12,609 nucleotides of DNA from Epulopiscium sp. Nele67-Bin004 (GCA_002007315.1 LNZQ01000012.1:1-12609), one strand, 5' to 3'; shown: positions 1-7,158, counted from the stretch's first letter. Notes: generated from the letters alone by a model not told the origin. Numbers and translations: made by a program.

Positions 1-45
1 AGAAGTGAGCATTTGGAAGTGCTTCAAGTGTTTGGATTTGATTAG
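1..45 (+). CDS. possible C-terminal tail of a gene entering from the left
   Basis: Frame 1 is open from the first base to a TAG at 43-45 and encodes RSEHLEVLQVFGFD. A second frame stays open a little longer, to about position 96, so the choice is uncertain. Fourteen residues are too few to recognise a family. There is no plus-strand terminator right after it, because the nearby hairpin at 72-93 has its T-run on the minus strand. This is a tentative partial gene. Confidence 0.25.
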   Translation, partial: RSEHLEVLQVFGFD

Positions 46-67
46 CAAGAAGATAAACTTTGGTAAC

Positions 68-93
68 AAAAAGGGCGATATATTTTTCGCCCT
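68..93 (-). terminator. intrinsic terminator of the membrane-anchored Ser/Gly protein gene
   Basis: Perfect 7-bp stem AGGGCGA (72-78) with TCGCCCT (87-93) and an 8-nt AT loop. Read on the minus strand, the stem is followed by a short T-run (68-72). It begins 8 bp past the stop of the minus-strand gene ending at 101. The plus-strand side has no T-run, so it acts mainly on the minus strand. Confidence 0.75.
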
Positions 94-100
94 ATAACGA

Positions 101-682
101 TTAAAATTCAATGATGTCTCTTAACAAAGTTGTGTTGTCATCTTTTGTTATTATAACATAGTCCCCAACACTAAACTCTACCTCTTTATCGTCATATGAA
201 TAAATTGATATTCGTTCATCAAATAGTATTGCAACTTCAAAATCATTTATATCAATGATTTCACCGTAAGCTATAATATCATCTACAACTAGAGGTGTCA
301 CTGTCATATTACTGTCGCTTGCCTCAAATTTTTTTAGTCCTGCTTCATCTTCAGAACTTGTTGAAGTGTTTTCGCTTGTAGCAACTTCACTTGAATCCTC
401 ACTACTTGAACTTTCACCGCTTGAATTTCCGCTACTTGAACCCCCGCTACTTGAACCCCCGCTACTTGAACCCCCACTTGATGTCATTCCACCTGATTGA
501 CTTGTCAAGCCTGAACCTGCTGTTGCCGTATCGCTACTAGTTGACCTATTTGAAACAATGGCATTCATTTGACGTGTCACACTTCCCGTATCAATATTTT
601 GAAAAACAGACACTGCCACTACTACGCCCACTCCTGTTAACGCTGTAACCATTAATTGTTGTTGGTCTTCCTTTTTTATCAT
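101..682 (-). CDS. membrane-anchored Ser/Gly-rich extracytoplasmic protein, unknown function
   Basis: The 193-aa product has a short charged N-terminus (MIKKEDQQQ) and one hydrophobic segment at about residues 9-28, a signal anchor or uncleaved signal. A disordered Ser/Gly/Glu-rich linker follows (about 44-115), containing three perfect GGSSS units at residues 70-84. The C-terminal domain (about 125-193) is acidic and predicted beta-rich, with the pattern FEVAILFDERISIYSYDD and then VGDYVIITKDD. This layout suggests a small folded domain displayed outside the membrane on a flexible stalk. The start is supported by AGGAGG (complement at 689-694) six bases before the ATG. It lies 27 bp downstream of the dehydrogenase gene and is probably cotranscribed with it. 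I do not recognise the C-terminal domain; it recalls small OB-like beta domains, but this is a guess. Confidence 0.75.
   Translation of the reverse strand: MIKKEDQQQLMVTALTGVGVVVAVSVFQNIDTGSVTRQMNAIVSNRSTSSDTATAGSGLTSQSGGMTSSGGSSSGGSSSGGSSSGNSSGESSSSEDSSEVATSENTSTSSEDEAGLKKFEASDSNMTVTPLVVDDIIAYGEIIDINDFEVAILFDERISIYSYDDKEVEFSVGDYVIITKDDNTTLLRDIIEF
431..475. repeat. three perfect tandem 15-bp repeats (GGSSS-coding)
   Basis: The unit GCTACTTGAACCCCC (plus strand) occurs three times without mismatch at 431-445, 446-460 and 461-475, with decayed copies on the lower-coordinate side. It encodes the Gly-Ser linker of the minus-strand gene. The perfect identity suggests recent slippage, so copy number may vary between strains. 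Confidence 0.95.
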
Positions 683-709
683 AAAACCCCTCCTCTAAAA
701 AATTATTAT

Positions 710-1477
710 CTATTTATAATTTTGAGTTTTGGCGACTAATTTCGCCTTGTACGAGCAAGGTATTATTCTCATAATATTCATTATATGCTTATTACAAGTC
801 CCAGTAATTATAATTTTTTTATTATTTATAAGTCCGTTGTATGCTATTGTAGCAACTTTAGTTGGTGACATAACAAAAATGTTAGCTAACGATGATTTTT
901 TTATGTCAGACCTTTTTTGGAAATTTGTTTTTGTTGTACCTGGGCATAATACACTAACCTGAATTTTATTATATCGTAGCTCTTCACCTAAAGCAAGAGA
1001 TAGTGATATAACATAAGCTTTTGAAGCGTAATAAACTGCCATATAAGGGCCTGGAACGAACCCTGCCGTTGATGCAACCTGAAGTATTTTTGAATTAGGT
1101 GGCATAAGTGGTATTAGTCGTTTAAGTAACAATGTTGATGCAAGTATATTTACATCTATAACATTTAAATCATCTTCAGCAGACATCTCATCAAATTTTC
1201 CAAATGTTCCAAGGCCTGCATTATTTACAAACAATGTTATTGATAAATTTATAATCTTTAACTTGTTTACAAAAGCTTCAATCTCGTCTTCATATAGTAA
1301 ATCGACTTTATAAGTTAAAATGTTTACTTCATACACTTCTTCAATTATAATTCGCAGTCTATCAAGCCTTGCAGTGTCTCGTCCTGTAAGTATCAAGTTG
1401 TAGCCCTCTTTAGCAAGCTTTAAGCTTAAAGCAGCCCCAATACCACTACTTGCACCCGTTATCAATGCATATTCCAT
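710..1477 (-). CDS. short-chain dehydrogenase/reductase (SDR), DltE/COG0300-like
   Basis: NAD(P)-dependent oxidoreductase of the classical SDR family, 255 aa from the start chosen here. It has the dinucleotide-binding TGASSGIG (residues 7-14), the structural NNAG (85-88), catalytic Ser136 in VAS, and the YxxxK pair Tyr149/Lys153. The 13-residue Ser-Tyr distance is family-typical. CPG at 178-180 is the usual post-catalytic motif. TGRD near residue 31 after strand 2 suggests NADP(H) preference, which is inference. The C-terminal tail is basic and hydrophobic, as in the DltE-like group; the substrate cannot be told. An upstream in-frame ATG at 1495 lacks an SD, whereas AAGAGGA sits 7 bases before the ATG at 1477. 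It probably heads an operon with the membrane-anchored protein downstream. Confidence 0.88.
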   Translation of the reverse strand: MEYALITGASSGIGAALSLKLAKEGYNLILTGRDTARLDRLRIIIEEVYEVNILTYKVDLLYEDEIEAFVNKLKIINLSITLFVNNAGLGTFGKFDEMSAEDDLNVIDVNILASTLLLKRLIPLMPPNSKILQVASTAGFVPGPYMAVYYASKAYVISLSLALGEELRYNKIQVSVLCPGTTKTNFQKRSDIKKSSLANIFVMSPTKVATIAYNGLINNKKIIITGTCNKHIMNIMRIIPCSYKAKLVAKTQNYK

Positions 1478-1511
1478 AGTGTTTCCTCTTTTCATCTAGT
1501 ATTTTGACATC

Positions 1512-1540
1512 ATAATACTACAAATTTACTTAAAGTTAAA
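1512..1540 (-). promoter_or_regulatory. candidate sigma-A promoter for the SDR operon
   Basis: On the minus strand, TTTAAC (1535-1540) and TATTAT (1512-1517) are separated by 17 bp. The -10 is 5/6 to consensus and the -35 is weak. The predicted start near 1505 leaves room for the SD at 1485-1490 and agrees with translation starting at 1477 rather than 1495. Confidence 0.45.
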
Positions 1541-1559
1541 GTAAAAAAATAAAAAAACT

Positions 1560-1573
1560 GTTTATAAATAAAC
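1560..1573. promoter_or_regulatory. AT-rich palindrome between divergent promoters
   Basis: GTTTATAAATAAAC is a perfect inverted repeat with 6-bp arms and a 2-bp centre, between the SDR and asnB promoters. It could be an operator, but AT-rich palindromes of this size arise by chance. Confidence 0.2.
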
Positions 1574-1606
1574 TTTTAGGGCAATACTTAAAGTGGTTGA
1601 TTGATT

Positions 1607-1636
1607 TTTACACCATTATGTGGTACAGTTTATAAT
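1607..1636 (+). promoter_or_regulatory. sigma-A promoter of asnB
   Basis: TTTACA (1607-1612, 5/6 to consensus) and a perfect TATAAT (1631-1636) are separated by 18 bp. The start would fall near 1643, giving a leader of only about 20 nt. That leaves no room for a T-box or other riboswitch. Confidence 0.75.
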
Positions 1637-1663
1637 AGCATAAGTAGAGAAAGGGGCTTACAT

Positions 1664-3490
1664 ATGTGTGGAATTTGTGGCTTTTTAGACAAACAACTTA
1701 ATAGTAAGACTGAAATACTAAATAAAATGATGGACAAAATTATACACCGTGGACCTGATAGCGGCGGCGAATTTATAGATGATTATGTTGGACTAGGTTT
1801 TAGACGACTTAGTATAATTGACTTAGAAGAAGGTTCGCAACCGTTATTCAATGAAGATGGTAGATACACTTTAACATTTAATGGTGAAATTTATAACTAT
1901 AAAATGATACGCCAAAAACTAATAGACAAAGGGCATATATTTACAACTCATACCGATTCTGAAGTTTTGATACACGGATATGAAGAATATGGCACAGAAT
2001 TATTATCACATTTGCGAGGAATGTTTGGTTTCGTAATATGGGACAAAGTTGACAAAGTGTTATTTGGAGCACGTGACTTTTTTGGAATAAAACCTATGTA
2101 CTACTACAATCATGAAGGTACATTTGTTTATGGCTCTGAAATAAAATCAATACTTGAACACCCTGAAGTACCACGTGAACTAAATGAAGATTCACTTGAA
2201 CAATACCTAACGTTCCAATACTCAGCAACACATGAAACATTTTTTAAAGGTATAAAAAAACTTCCACCAGGACACTTTTTTATACTAAAAGACGACGTAC
2301 TAACAATTAAACGTTACTGGGAACCAACCTTTAATGAAACTTCAGGTTCACTTGAAGACTTTGTTGATACAATTGATGAAACTATTAAAGGTTCTATCGA
2401 AGCCCATAAAGTAAGTGACGTTGAAGTTGGTTGCTTTTTATCAAGCGGGGTAGATTCAAGCTACGTTGCAAGTTGCTTTAAGGGCGACAAAACATTTACA
2501 GTTGGATTTAACAACAACGATTACAACGAAATTAGTTATGCCCAAGAGCTTTCAAAAGAAATTGGTATAGAAAACTTTCACAAAGTTATTACACCAACTG
2601 AATATTGGGACGTTCTCCCAAAAGTTCAATATCATATGGACGAACCGCTTGCCGACCCGTCTGCAGTTGCACTATATTTCGTTAGCCAGCTTGCAAGCGA
2701 ACATGTTAAAGTTGTACTTTCTGGTGAAGGTGCAGATGAACTTTTTGGTGGATACAACATATACAAAGAACCTGTTGATAACTCACGGTATCGTAAGTTA
2801 CCTCAAGCGGTTAGAACATTCTTTGCAAAAGTTGCACAAGCTATTCCATTTTCTTTTAAAGGAAAAAACTTCTTAATTAGAGGGGCAAAAACTATTGAGG
2901 AAAGATTTATAGGTAATGCATTTATTTTTAGTGAAGATGAGAGAAAAGAAATTTTGAACGTCCGAACAAAAGCAATATCACCATTTGAACTTACGCAACA
3001 TTATTATCAAAAAGTGTCAAATAAATGTGACGTTACAAAAATGCAGTATCTTGATATGCACATGTGGCTTGCAGGTGATATTTTGCTTAAAGCCGATAAG
3101 ATGAGTATGGCTCACTCGCTTGAACTACGTGTTCCATTTTTGGACAAAGAGGTGTGCAACATAGCAACTAAATTGCCGTTACAACATCGAGTAAACAAAG
3201 AAAATACTAAATATGCTATGCGACTTGCAGCAAATAGAAACATGCCTGAAGCAACTGCAAATAAGAAAAAACTTGGATTTCCAGTTCCGATAAGAATTTG
3301 GTTAAAAGAAGAGCCTTATTATAGCATAGTTAAGACTCATTTTGAGAGTGCATCTGCAAAAAAATACTTCAAACCTGAAGCACTGGTAGCTTTGTTAGAT
3401 GACCATAAACAAGGTAAAGCCGATAATAGTCGCAAAATTTGGACTGTGTTTATGTTTTTATTATGGTATAAAGAATATTTTGAAGTCTAG
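1664..3490 (+). CDS. asnB: asparagine synthetase (glutamine-hydrolysing), class-II amidotransferase
   Basis: Converts aspartate, glutamine and ATP to asparagine, glutamate, AMP and PPi in the cytoplasm. The 608-aa product begins MCGICG; Cys2 becomes the N-terminal nucleophile of the glutaminase domain (about 2-210), with RLSIID (49-54), NGEIYN (73-78) and the HTDSE motif (96-100). The synthetase domain has the PP-loop SSGVDSS (260-266) and SGEGADELFGGY (353-364). Length and pattern resemble the AsnO/AsnB group of Gram-positive bacteria. An earlier in-frame TTG at 1601 cannot be the start: Cys2 must be N-terminal, AAAGGGG lies 8 bases before the ATG at 1664, and the promoter lies inside the longer frame. 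It is monocistronic, with its own promoter and terminator. A specialised amidating role like that of some AsnO/AsnH paralogs is possible, but nothing next to it indicates one. Confidence 0.95.
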   Translation: MCGICGFLDKQLNSKTEILNKMMDKIIHRGPDSGGEFIDDYVGLGFRRLSIIDLEEGSQPLFNEDGRYTLTFNGEIYNYKMIRQKLIDKGHIFTTHTDSEVLIHGYEEYGTELLSHLRGMFGFVIWDKVDKVLFGARDFFGIKPMYYYNHEGTFVYGSEIKSILEHPEVPRELNEDSLEQYLTFQYSATHETFFKGIKKLPPGHFFILKDDVLTIKRYWEPTFNETSGSLEDFVDTIDETIKGSIEAHKVSDVEVGCFLSSGVDSSYVASCFKGDKTFTVGFNNNDYNEISYAQELSKEIGIENFHKVITPTEYWDVLPKVQYHMDEPLADPSAVALYFVSQLASEHVKVVLSGEGADELFGGYNIYKEPVDNSRYRKLPQAVRTFFAKVAQAIPFSFKGKNFLIRGAKTIEERFIGNAFIFSEDERKEILNVRTKAISPFELTQHYYQKVSNKCDVTKMQYLDMHMWLAGDILLKADKMSMAHSLELRVPFLDKEVCNIATKLPLQHRVNKENTKYAMRLAANRNMPEATANKKKLGFPVPIRIWLKEEPYYSIVKTHFESASAKKYFKPEALVALLDDHKQGKADNSRKIWTVFMFLLWYKEYFEV

Positions 3491-3505
3491 TTTACAATTG
3501 CTACT

Positions 3506-3575
3506 CCAAAAATTTGTTTTTAAACCGAACAATTTCGAGGCATAAAAAACACTTGAGAATAGAATAAATTTTTGG
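3506..3575. repeat. 10-bp inverted repeat in the asnB 3' region
   Basis: CCAAAAATTT (3506-3515) and AAATTTTTGG (3566-3575) are perfect inverted copies 50 bp apart, just before the terminator. This could form a long weak stem in the asnB 3' UTR. Being AT-rich, it may have no function. Confidence 0.3.
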
Positions 3576-3581
3576 TAATCA

Positions 3582-3628
3582 AAGACCATCTCCTATATTT
3601 ATTGTAGTAGATGGTCTTATCTTTTTTT
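3582..3628 (+). terminator. strong intrinsic terminator of asnB
   Basis: Perfect 10-bp stem AAGACCATCT (3582-3591) with AGATGGTCTT (3609-3618), with an extra CTA/TAG pairing inside the loop, followed by seven T (3622-3628). The minus strand has no comparable T-run, so the signal belongs to asnB. Confidence 0.9.
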
Positions 3629-3674
3629 ATAATATCATAATCTCCTAAGTATCGTTTATATTATTGCCCCGAGT

Positions 3675-4205
3675 TTATTCAGCAAGTAGCATTTTATTAA
3701 CATTATGTAGGATATATTCTCTATCAGTTGTTACCTCGTAGAATCCTTTTCCACAATATAATCTCTGGATATCAATAGTTCGCATATCGCTTAATTGCAA
3801 CCTAGTTAACATTCCATTTTTAAAATCGCTTACTGCAATATCTAGTTGAAACTCTGGGTCTGGTGGTAATGAATTAGACTTTACAGACGTTGTAGGGATA
3901 ATTATAAATTTGCTTTTAAAGTATTTGAATACGTAACACCAGTGCCCTCCATATAGTTCTTTTGGAAATCCTCTTGTAAGATTAAAGTATGCTATTTGGT
4001 GCACTCTTGGTAATCTCTTTGGTTTGTAAAACGTTGTTGACGGGTCCCCCGTTTGCTTTGGTGTAAGATGGTCGTAGAAATACGATAGTTGTCCAACATG
4101 ATACTCCAAATCAGTAACGAAACCTTCCACGTCTGGATAATTTTCTAGCCCTATGAGCGAGTTTGTCACTTTGCCCATTCTTTCTTGTAATATATTTGAT
4201 TCCAT
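3675..4205 (-). CDS. PemK/MazF-fold protein with N-terminal extension (orphan toxin-like)
   Basis: The 176-aa product has a C-terminal half that follows the MazF/PemK endoribonuclease layout: RVHQIAYFNL (67-76) as first strand, the GGHWCYVF loop and strand (86-93), FIIIPTTS (100-107), then MLTRLQLSDMRTIDIQRL (132-149). The last segment matches the family's hallmark of a Leu-rich strand followed by (I/M)RTIDxxRL. The Thr of PTTS sits where the catalytic Thr of B. subtilis EndoA lies. The Arg in that protein's GGVRPV loop appears replaced by His-Trp, so RNase activity is not certain. Residues 1-65 are an added, probably helical region absent from minimal MazF (about 110-120 aa). AGGGGG six bases before the ATG supports the start. 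No antitoxin gene is adjacent. The extension might act as a built-in partner, or the protein may have a non-toxin role. Confidence 0.6.
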   Translation of the reverse strand: MESNILQERMGKVTNSLIGLENYPDVEGFVTDLEYHVGQLSYFYDHLTPKQTGDPSTTFYKPKRLPRVHQIAYFNLTRGFPKELYGGHWCYVFKYFKSKFIIIPTTSVKSNSLPPDPEFQLDIAVSDFKNGMLTRLQLSDMRTIDIQRLYCGKGFYEVTTDREYILHNVNKMLLAE

Positions 4206-4297
4206 TATAAACCCCCTATTTTTTGTTTCCCTACAATAGTGTATAATGTCTACCTCTATAATACCACATTTAGCACGAAAATAAAAGTATTTTTTTC

Positions 4298-4306
4298 TGG
4301 TATAAT
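4298..4306 (+). promoter_or_regulatory. extended -10 element with no obvious gene behind it
   Basis: TGG then TATAAT forms a perfect extended -10 on the plus strand. There is no convincing -35. It would start a transcript near 4313, about 230 nt upstream of the 5'-nucleotidase, making a second distal promoter or a short RNA possible. Confidence 0.3.
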
Positions 4307-4410
4307 TAAGCTATTGTAAATTTAATTTGTAAATACATGGAGTATTTTAGGGTTAAACCGTGATTATACATAGCTTATACAGCTTGATACATAATATTTT
4401 AGCTATATAT

Positions 4411-4460
4411 GTAACCAGTTCTTAACATATGATTAACAAGAACTTAACTTTATTTTAGGG
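4411..4460 (+). promoter_or_regulatory. candidate PhoP box (11-bp-phased TTAACA repeats)
   Basis: Direct repeats GTAACC (4411), TTAACA (4422), TTAACA (4433), TTAACT (4444) and a weak TTAGGG (4455) recur at exactly 11 bp. B. subtilis PhoP binds tandem TT(A/T/C)A(C/T)A repeats with about 5-bp spacers upstream of activated promoters. The best three repeats lie about 35 to 62 bases before the predicted start of a secreted nucleotidase, a sensible Pho-regulon target. PhoP binding itself is inferred. Confidence 0.65.
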
Positions 4461-4477
4461 GGTAGGGGTGATATACT
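4449..4477 (+). promoter_or_regulatory. promoter of the 5'-nucleotidase gene
   Basis: Extended -10 TGATATACT (TG at 4469-4470, TATACT 4472-4477). The -35 position at 17 bp holds TTTATT, only 3/6 to consensus. A good -10 with a poor -35 directly behind an activator-type repeat array is what a PhoP-activated promoter looks like. Confidence 0.55.
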
Positions 4478-4546
4478 ATGTTACATAAGGCAAACGAAAC
4501 AATATAAACTATACAATTTTTATTTATAATGGGAGGATAAAATCTT

Positions 4547-6496
4547 ATGAATAAAAAAATCGTTTTACAACTTATGTCAGCAATGTTTGTAGGAACTTTG
4601 GCAACTCAAGTTTACGGCTCAAACACTGGCGAAATAGCAATTGTATTTACAAACGACATACACTGTGGTATCGAAAACAACATGGGTTATGCTGGTCTTG
4701 CAGCTTATAGAGATGAGATGAAAGAAATTTATGGCGATGACAATGTAGTTTTAGTAGATAGTGGTGACGCAGTTCAAGGTGGGGCTATTGGTGGTCTTAC
4801 TAAAGGACAGTACATCATTGATATTATGAACGAAGTAAACTATGATATATTTTTACCAGGAAATCACGAATTTGACTATGAAATGCCAAGATTTTTTGAG
4901 CTTATGGATATGCTAGATGCGGAAATTATTGCTTGTAACTTGATTGACCTTTCAACAGGCGACCAAATTTATAGCCCATACGCCCTAACACATCACGGTG
5001 AAACTACAGTTGCATATATCGGTATTATTACGCCTGAAACTTTTACAAAATCAACACCTGCTTATTTCCAAGATGAAAATGGCGAATTTATTTACAGTTT
5101 GTCTGAGGACACTACTGGGCAACGTCTATTTGATATCGTTCAACAATCTATTGACGACGCAATCGCTGATGGTGCAGACTATGTTATCGGTCTTGGACAC
5201 CTTGGAATCGAAGAAACTGCTGCTCCTTGGCGTTCAACTGACGTTATCGAAAACACAACTGGGTTTGACGTGCTAATTGACGGACACTCTCATTCACTTG
5301 TGCAAGGTGAAATTGTTAAAGATAAAGATGGAAATGACGTTATCGTTACTCAAGCTGGAACAAAATTTGACGCTATCGGTTTGGTTGTAATCAATCCAGA
5401 AACTGACACTATTACAACTGATTTAATTTATGAATATGACGGCAGAGATGCAAAAGTTCAAGCGTTTATTGACGGAATTAACGAAGAATTTGACGGCTTG
5501 TTAAATACAGTTGTTGCACAAAGTGAAGTAATGCTTTCAGTAAACGACCCTATTAGTGGCGAACGTATTATTCGTAACAATGAAACAAACTTAGGTAACC
5601 TTAGTGCCGATGCGTATAGAACTTTGCTTGATACAGATATCGCACTTATAAATGCTGGTGGAATTAGAGCTGATGTTCCTGCTGGTGATATCACAAACAA
5701 CCAAATTATTGACGTTCACCCATTTGGAAACGATGCAACTTCTGTTTTGGTGACAGGGCAAGTTGTTTTGGACGCACTTGAAATGGGTGCTCGCAACTAT
5801 CCAAGTGAAAATGGTGGATTTTTACAACCATCTGGATTAACTTATGATATTGATGTGAATGTTCCAAGTTCTGTTATGACAGACGACCAAGGTTCTTTTG
5901 TTAGTGTTGATGGTGAATATAGAGTTAAAAATGTAATGGTTGGTGGTGAACCTCTTGACCTTAACAAAGAATATTCTGTTGGTTCACACAACTATATGTT
6001 GCTTTCTTACGGTGACGGAATGTCTATGTTTAGAGGTTCAACACTGCTAAAAGATAAATTTATGGTTGATAATGAAGTGTTAATTCACTATATTACAAAT
6101 AATTTAGGTGGCGTTGTTGGTGAAGAATACAGCAACACTTACGGTCAAGGACGTATCGGTATAATCGGTCTTGATGAAGAAGTTGTTGAAATTACGACTG
6201 AAAGCGTAGTTGAAACTGTTGTTCAAGACACTACTCCTGCTGTAGTTGAAACAGTTGTTCAGGAAACTGCTCCTGCTGTAGTTGAAACCGTTGTTCAAGA
6301 AACTACTCCAGTTGTAGTTGAAACAGTTAGCACAACAACTTATACGGTTGCATCTGGCGACACACTTAAAAAAATTGCACTAAACCTTTTAGGTAGCGAA
6401 GATCGTTACACTGAAATTTATGAACTTAATACGGGTATATTAAATAGTCCAAACTTAATATACGTTGGGCAAGTTTTAACAGTACCTACAAAATAG
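4547..6496 (+). CDS. secreted 5'-nucleotidase (UshA/YfkN-type) with C-terminal LysM
   Basis: Extracytoplasmic metallophosphoesterase, 649 aa, that probably releases phosphate from nucleotides. The signal peptide is residues 1-24, with likely cleavage after VYG. The catalytic domain has NDIHC (36-40), DSGD (71-74), GNHEFD (105-110), GHLG (217-220) and DGHSHS (245-250), the full two-metal set. The 5'-nucleotidase C-terminal domain carries ETNLGNLSADAYR (346-358) and NAGGIRADVPAGD (369-381). A Val/Glu/Thr/Pro linker of three 12-residue repeats (about 554-595) leads to a LysM domain (598-648, YTVASGDTLKKIA...GQVLTVP), which should hold the enzyme on peptidoglycan. GGGAGGA at 4531-4537 precedes the ATG. 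It is monocistronic, behind a candidate PhoP box and before a hairpin terminator. The exact substrate (5'-nucleotide, 2',3'-cyclic nucleotide, UDP-sugar) cannot be told. Confidence 0.93.
   Translation: MNKKIVLQLMSAMFVGTLATQVYGSNTGEIAIVFTNDIHCGIENNMGYAGLAAYRDEMKEIYGDDNVVLVDSGDAVQGGAIGGLTKGQYIIDIMNEVNYDIFLPGNHEFDYEMPRFFELMDMLDAEIIACNLIDLSTGDQIYSPYALTHHGETTVAYIGIITPETFTKSTPAYFQDENGEFIYSLSEDTTGQRLFDIVQQSIDDAIADGADYVIGLGHLGIEETAAPWRSTDVIENTTGFDVLIDGHSHSLVQGEIVKDKDGNDVIVTQAGTKFDAIGLVVINPETDTITTDLIYEYDGRDAKVQAFIDGINEEFDGLLNTVVAQSEVMLSVNDPISGERIIRNNETNLGNLSADAYRTLLDTDIALINAGGIRADVPAGDITNNQIIDVHPFGNDATSVLVTGQVVLDALEMGARNYPSENGGFLQPSGLTYDIDVNVPSSVMTDDQGSFVSVDGEYRVKNVMVGGEPLDLNKEYSVGSHNYMLLSYGDGMSMFRGSTLLKDKFMVDNEVLIHYITNNLGGVVGEEYSNTYGQGRIGIIGLDEEVVEITTESVVETVVQDTTPAVVETVVQETAPAVVETVVQETTPVVVETVSTTTYTVASGDTLKKIALNLLGSEDRYTEIYELNTGILNSPNLIYVGQVLTVPTK
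6206..6328 (+). repeat. 36-bp tandem repeats encoding the nucleotidase linker
   Basis: Three full units (6206-6241, 6242-6277, 6278-6313) and a partial one encode VVETVVQ(D/E)(T/A)(T/P)-type 12-mers. The copies differ by a few mostly conservative substitutions. This is an in-frame spacer between enzyme and LysM, not a CRISPR, since there are no spacers. Confidence 0.9.
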
Positions 6497-6499
6497 ATG

Positions 6500-6523
6500 A
6501 AAGCTCCCAAACGGGAGCTTTTA
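6500..6523 (+). terminator. intrinsic terminator of the 5'-nucleotidase gene
   Basis: Stem AAAGCTCCC (6500-6508) with GGGAGCTTT (6513-6521), a 4-nt AAAC loop and only four T in a row. It begins 4 bp after the stop codon. Nearly the same unit recurs at 7157. Confidence 0.7.
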
Positions 6524-6536
6524 CTATCTCTAATTT
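6500..6536. repeat. terminator-containing repeat, copy 1
   Basis: About 36 bp covering the AAAGCTCCC hairpin plus the flank ACTATCTCTAATT. It is repeated in the same orientation at 7157-7193 with two differences (loop C/T and T/C after the stem). Identity of the unstructured flank argues for duplication rather than independent evolution of two hairpins. Confidence 0.8.
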
Positions 6537-6901
6537 AGTTGCCACCTATTTCATCCCAACCATATGACGCCTTATAGTATAACTTACCGTTACATAACAT
6601 AAAATGTAAAAAATGACAAATTGCCTTTTTACACCTCACCCCTAACGGCTAGGGTACACTGTTAAACAATCAACCTATTTCACTAAAAATCTAGTCTTTA
6701 TCAATAGATATTCTTTTGCTTAACAGGCACTTCTAATAAAATCCATAAAGTACAATTATAGTAATCTCTTGGGTACTATCAATTTCTTTACAGATTAATA
6801 ATATTACAAGTATTCCCTTATTACATTTATTTATACAACAAAAACATAAATTTTTTTGGTACTTTTGTTTTTTTTGCCTAGCAGTAAAACACCCTAACAT
6901 C
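6537..6901. other. gene-poor AT-rich stretch, no convincing gene
   Basis: No ORF with a ribosome binding site. On the minus strand a short open frame ending at 6535 reads NGKLYYKASYGWDEIGGN before a TAA, which looks protein-like, but upstream it runs into a stop near 6655 and no SD precedes its ATG at 6600. It may be the decayed end of a lost minus-strand gene. A small hairpin CCCTA/TAGGG lies near 6640-6655. No clear promoter for the small gene at 6913 was found. Confidence 0.5.
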
Positions 6902-6912
6902 GAGGTGATTTT

Positions 6913-7158
6913 ATGTCCAACCTAAAAATCAACTGGCATTACCTATCTCTATCTATTAATTTAGTATTTATCATCAGTTATCTTTATCCTGCTGAGACTC
7001 TATCAAACGGTATAATAATAGGCTTCCCACTAAAGTTTCTAAAACTATACAACTTTAATGATACTTATAATTTATTTTCTACATCTCATTTATCTATTGC
7101 CCCATTTGTTGTAAATGTTTTGATTATTTATTTTGTACTCACCAGAACAAAAAATTAA
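6913..7158 (+). CDS. small two-helix membrane protein, unknown function
   Basis: The 81-aa product has two hydrophobic segments, about residues 8-27 and 60-78, joined by a mostly extracytoplasmic-type loop with NGIIIGFPLKFLKLYNF. GAGGTGA (6902-6908) is well placed before the ATG, which is the main reason to accept it as real. Its stop overlaps the terminator hairpin at 7157-7178, which it shares with the convergent sbcC. I do not recognise the family and propose no function. Confidence 0.6.
   Translation: MSNLKINWHYLSLSINLVFIISYLYPAETLSNGIIIGFPLKFLKLYNFNDTYNLFSTSHLSIAPFVVNVLIIYFVLTRTKN

Noticed and set aside
729..962. 77-aa plus-strand hydrophobic ORF
   Set aside because: It lies antisense to the SDR gene, with no ribosome binding site; the SDR motifs are intact on the other strand.
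1478..1495. SDR start at 1495
   Set aside because: No SD, and about 10 nt from the predicted transcription start; the ATG at 1477 has AAGAGGA.
1601..1663. Longer asnB start at a TTG
   Set aside because: It would bury Cys2, includes the promoter, and lacks an SD; MCGICG at 1664 is the family start.
1600..1663. T-box or other riboswitch before asnB
   Set aside because: The predicted leader is about 20 nt, too short for any structured switch.
4525..4530. TATAAT just before the nucleotidase SD
   Set aside because: A start from it would fall at or after the SD, so it cannot drive this gene.
6104..6298. 64-aa minus ORF with NNGFNYSRSS-like repeats
   Set aside because: It is the antisense reading of the nucleotidase linker repeats.
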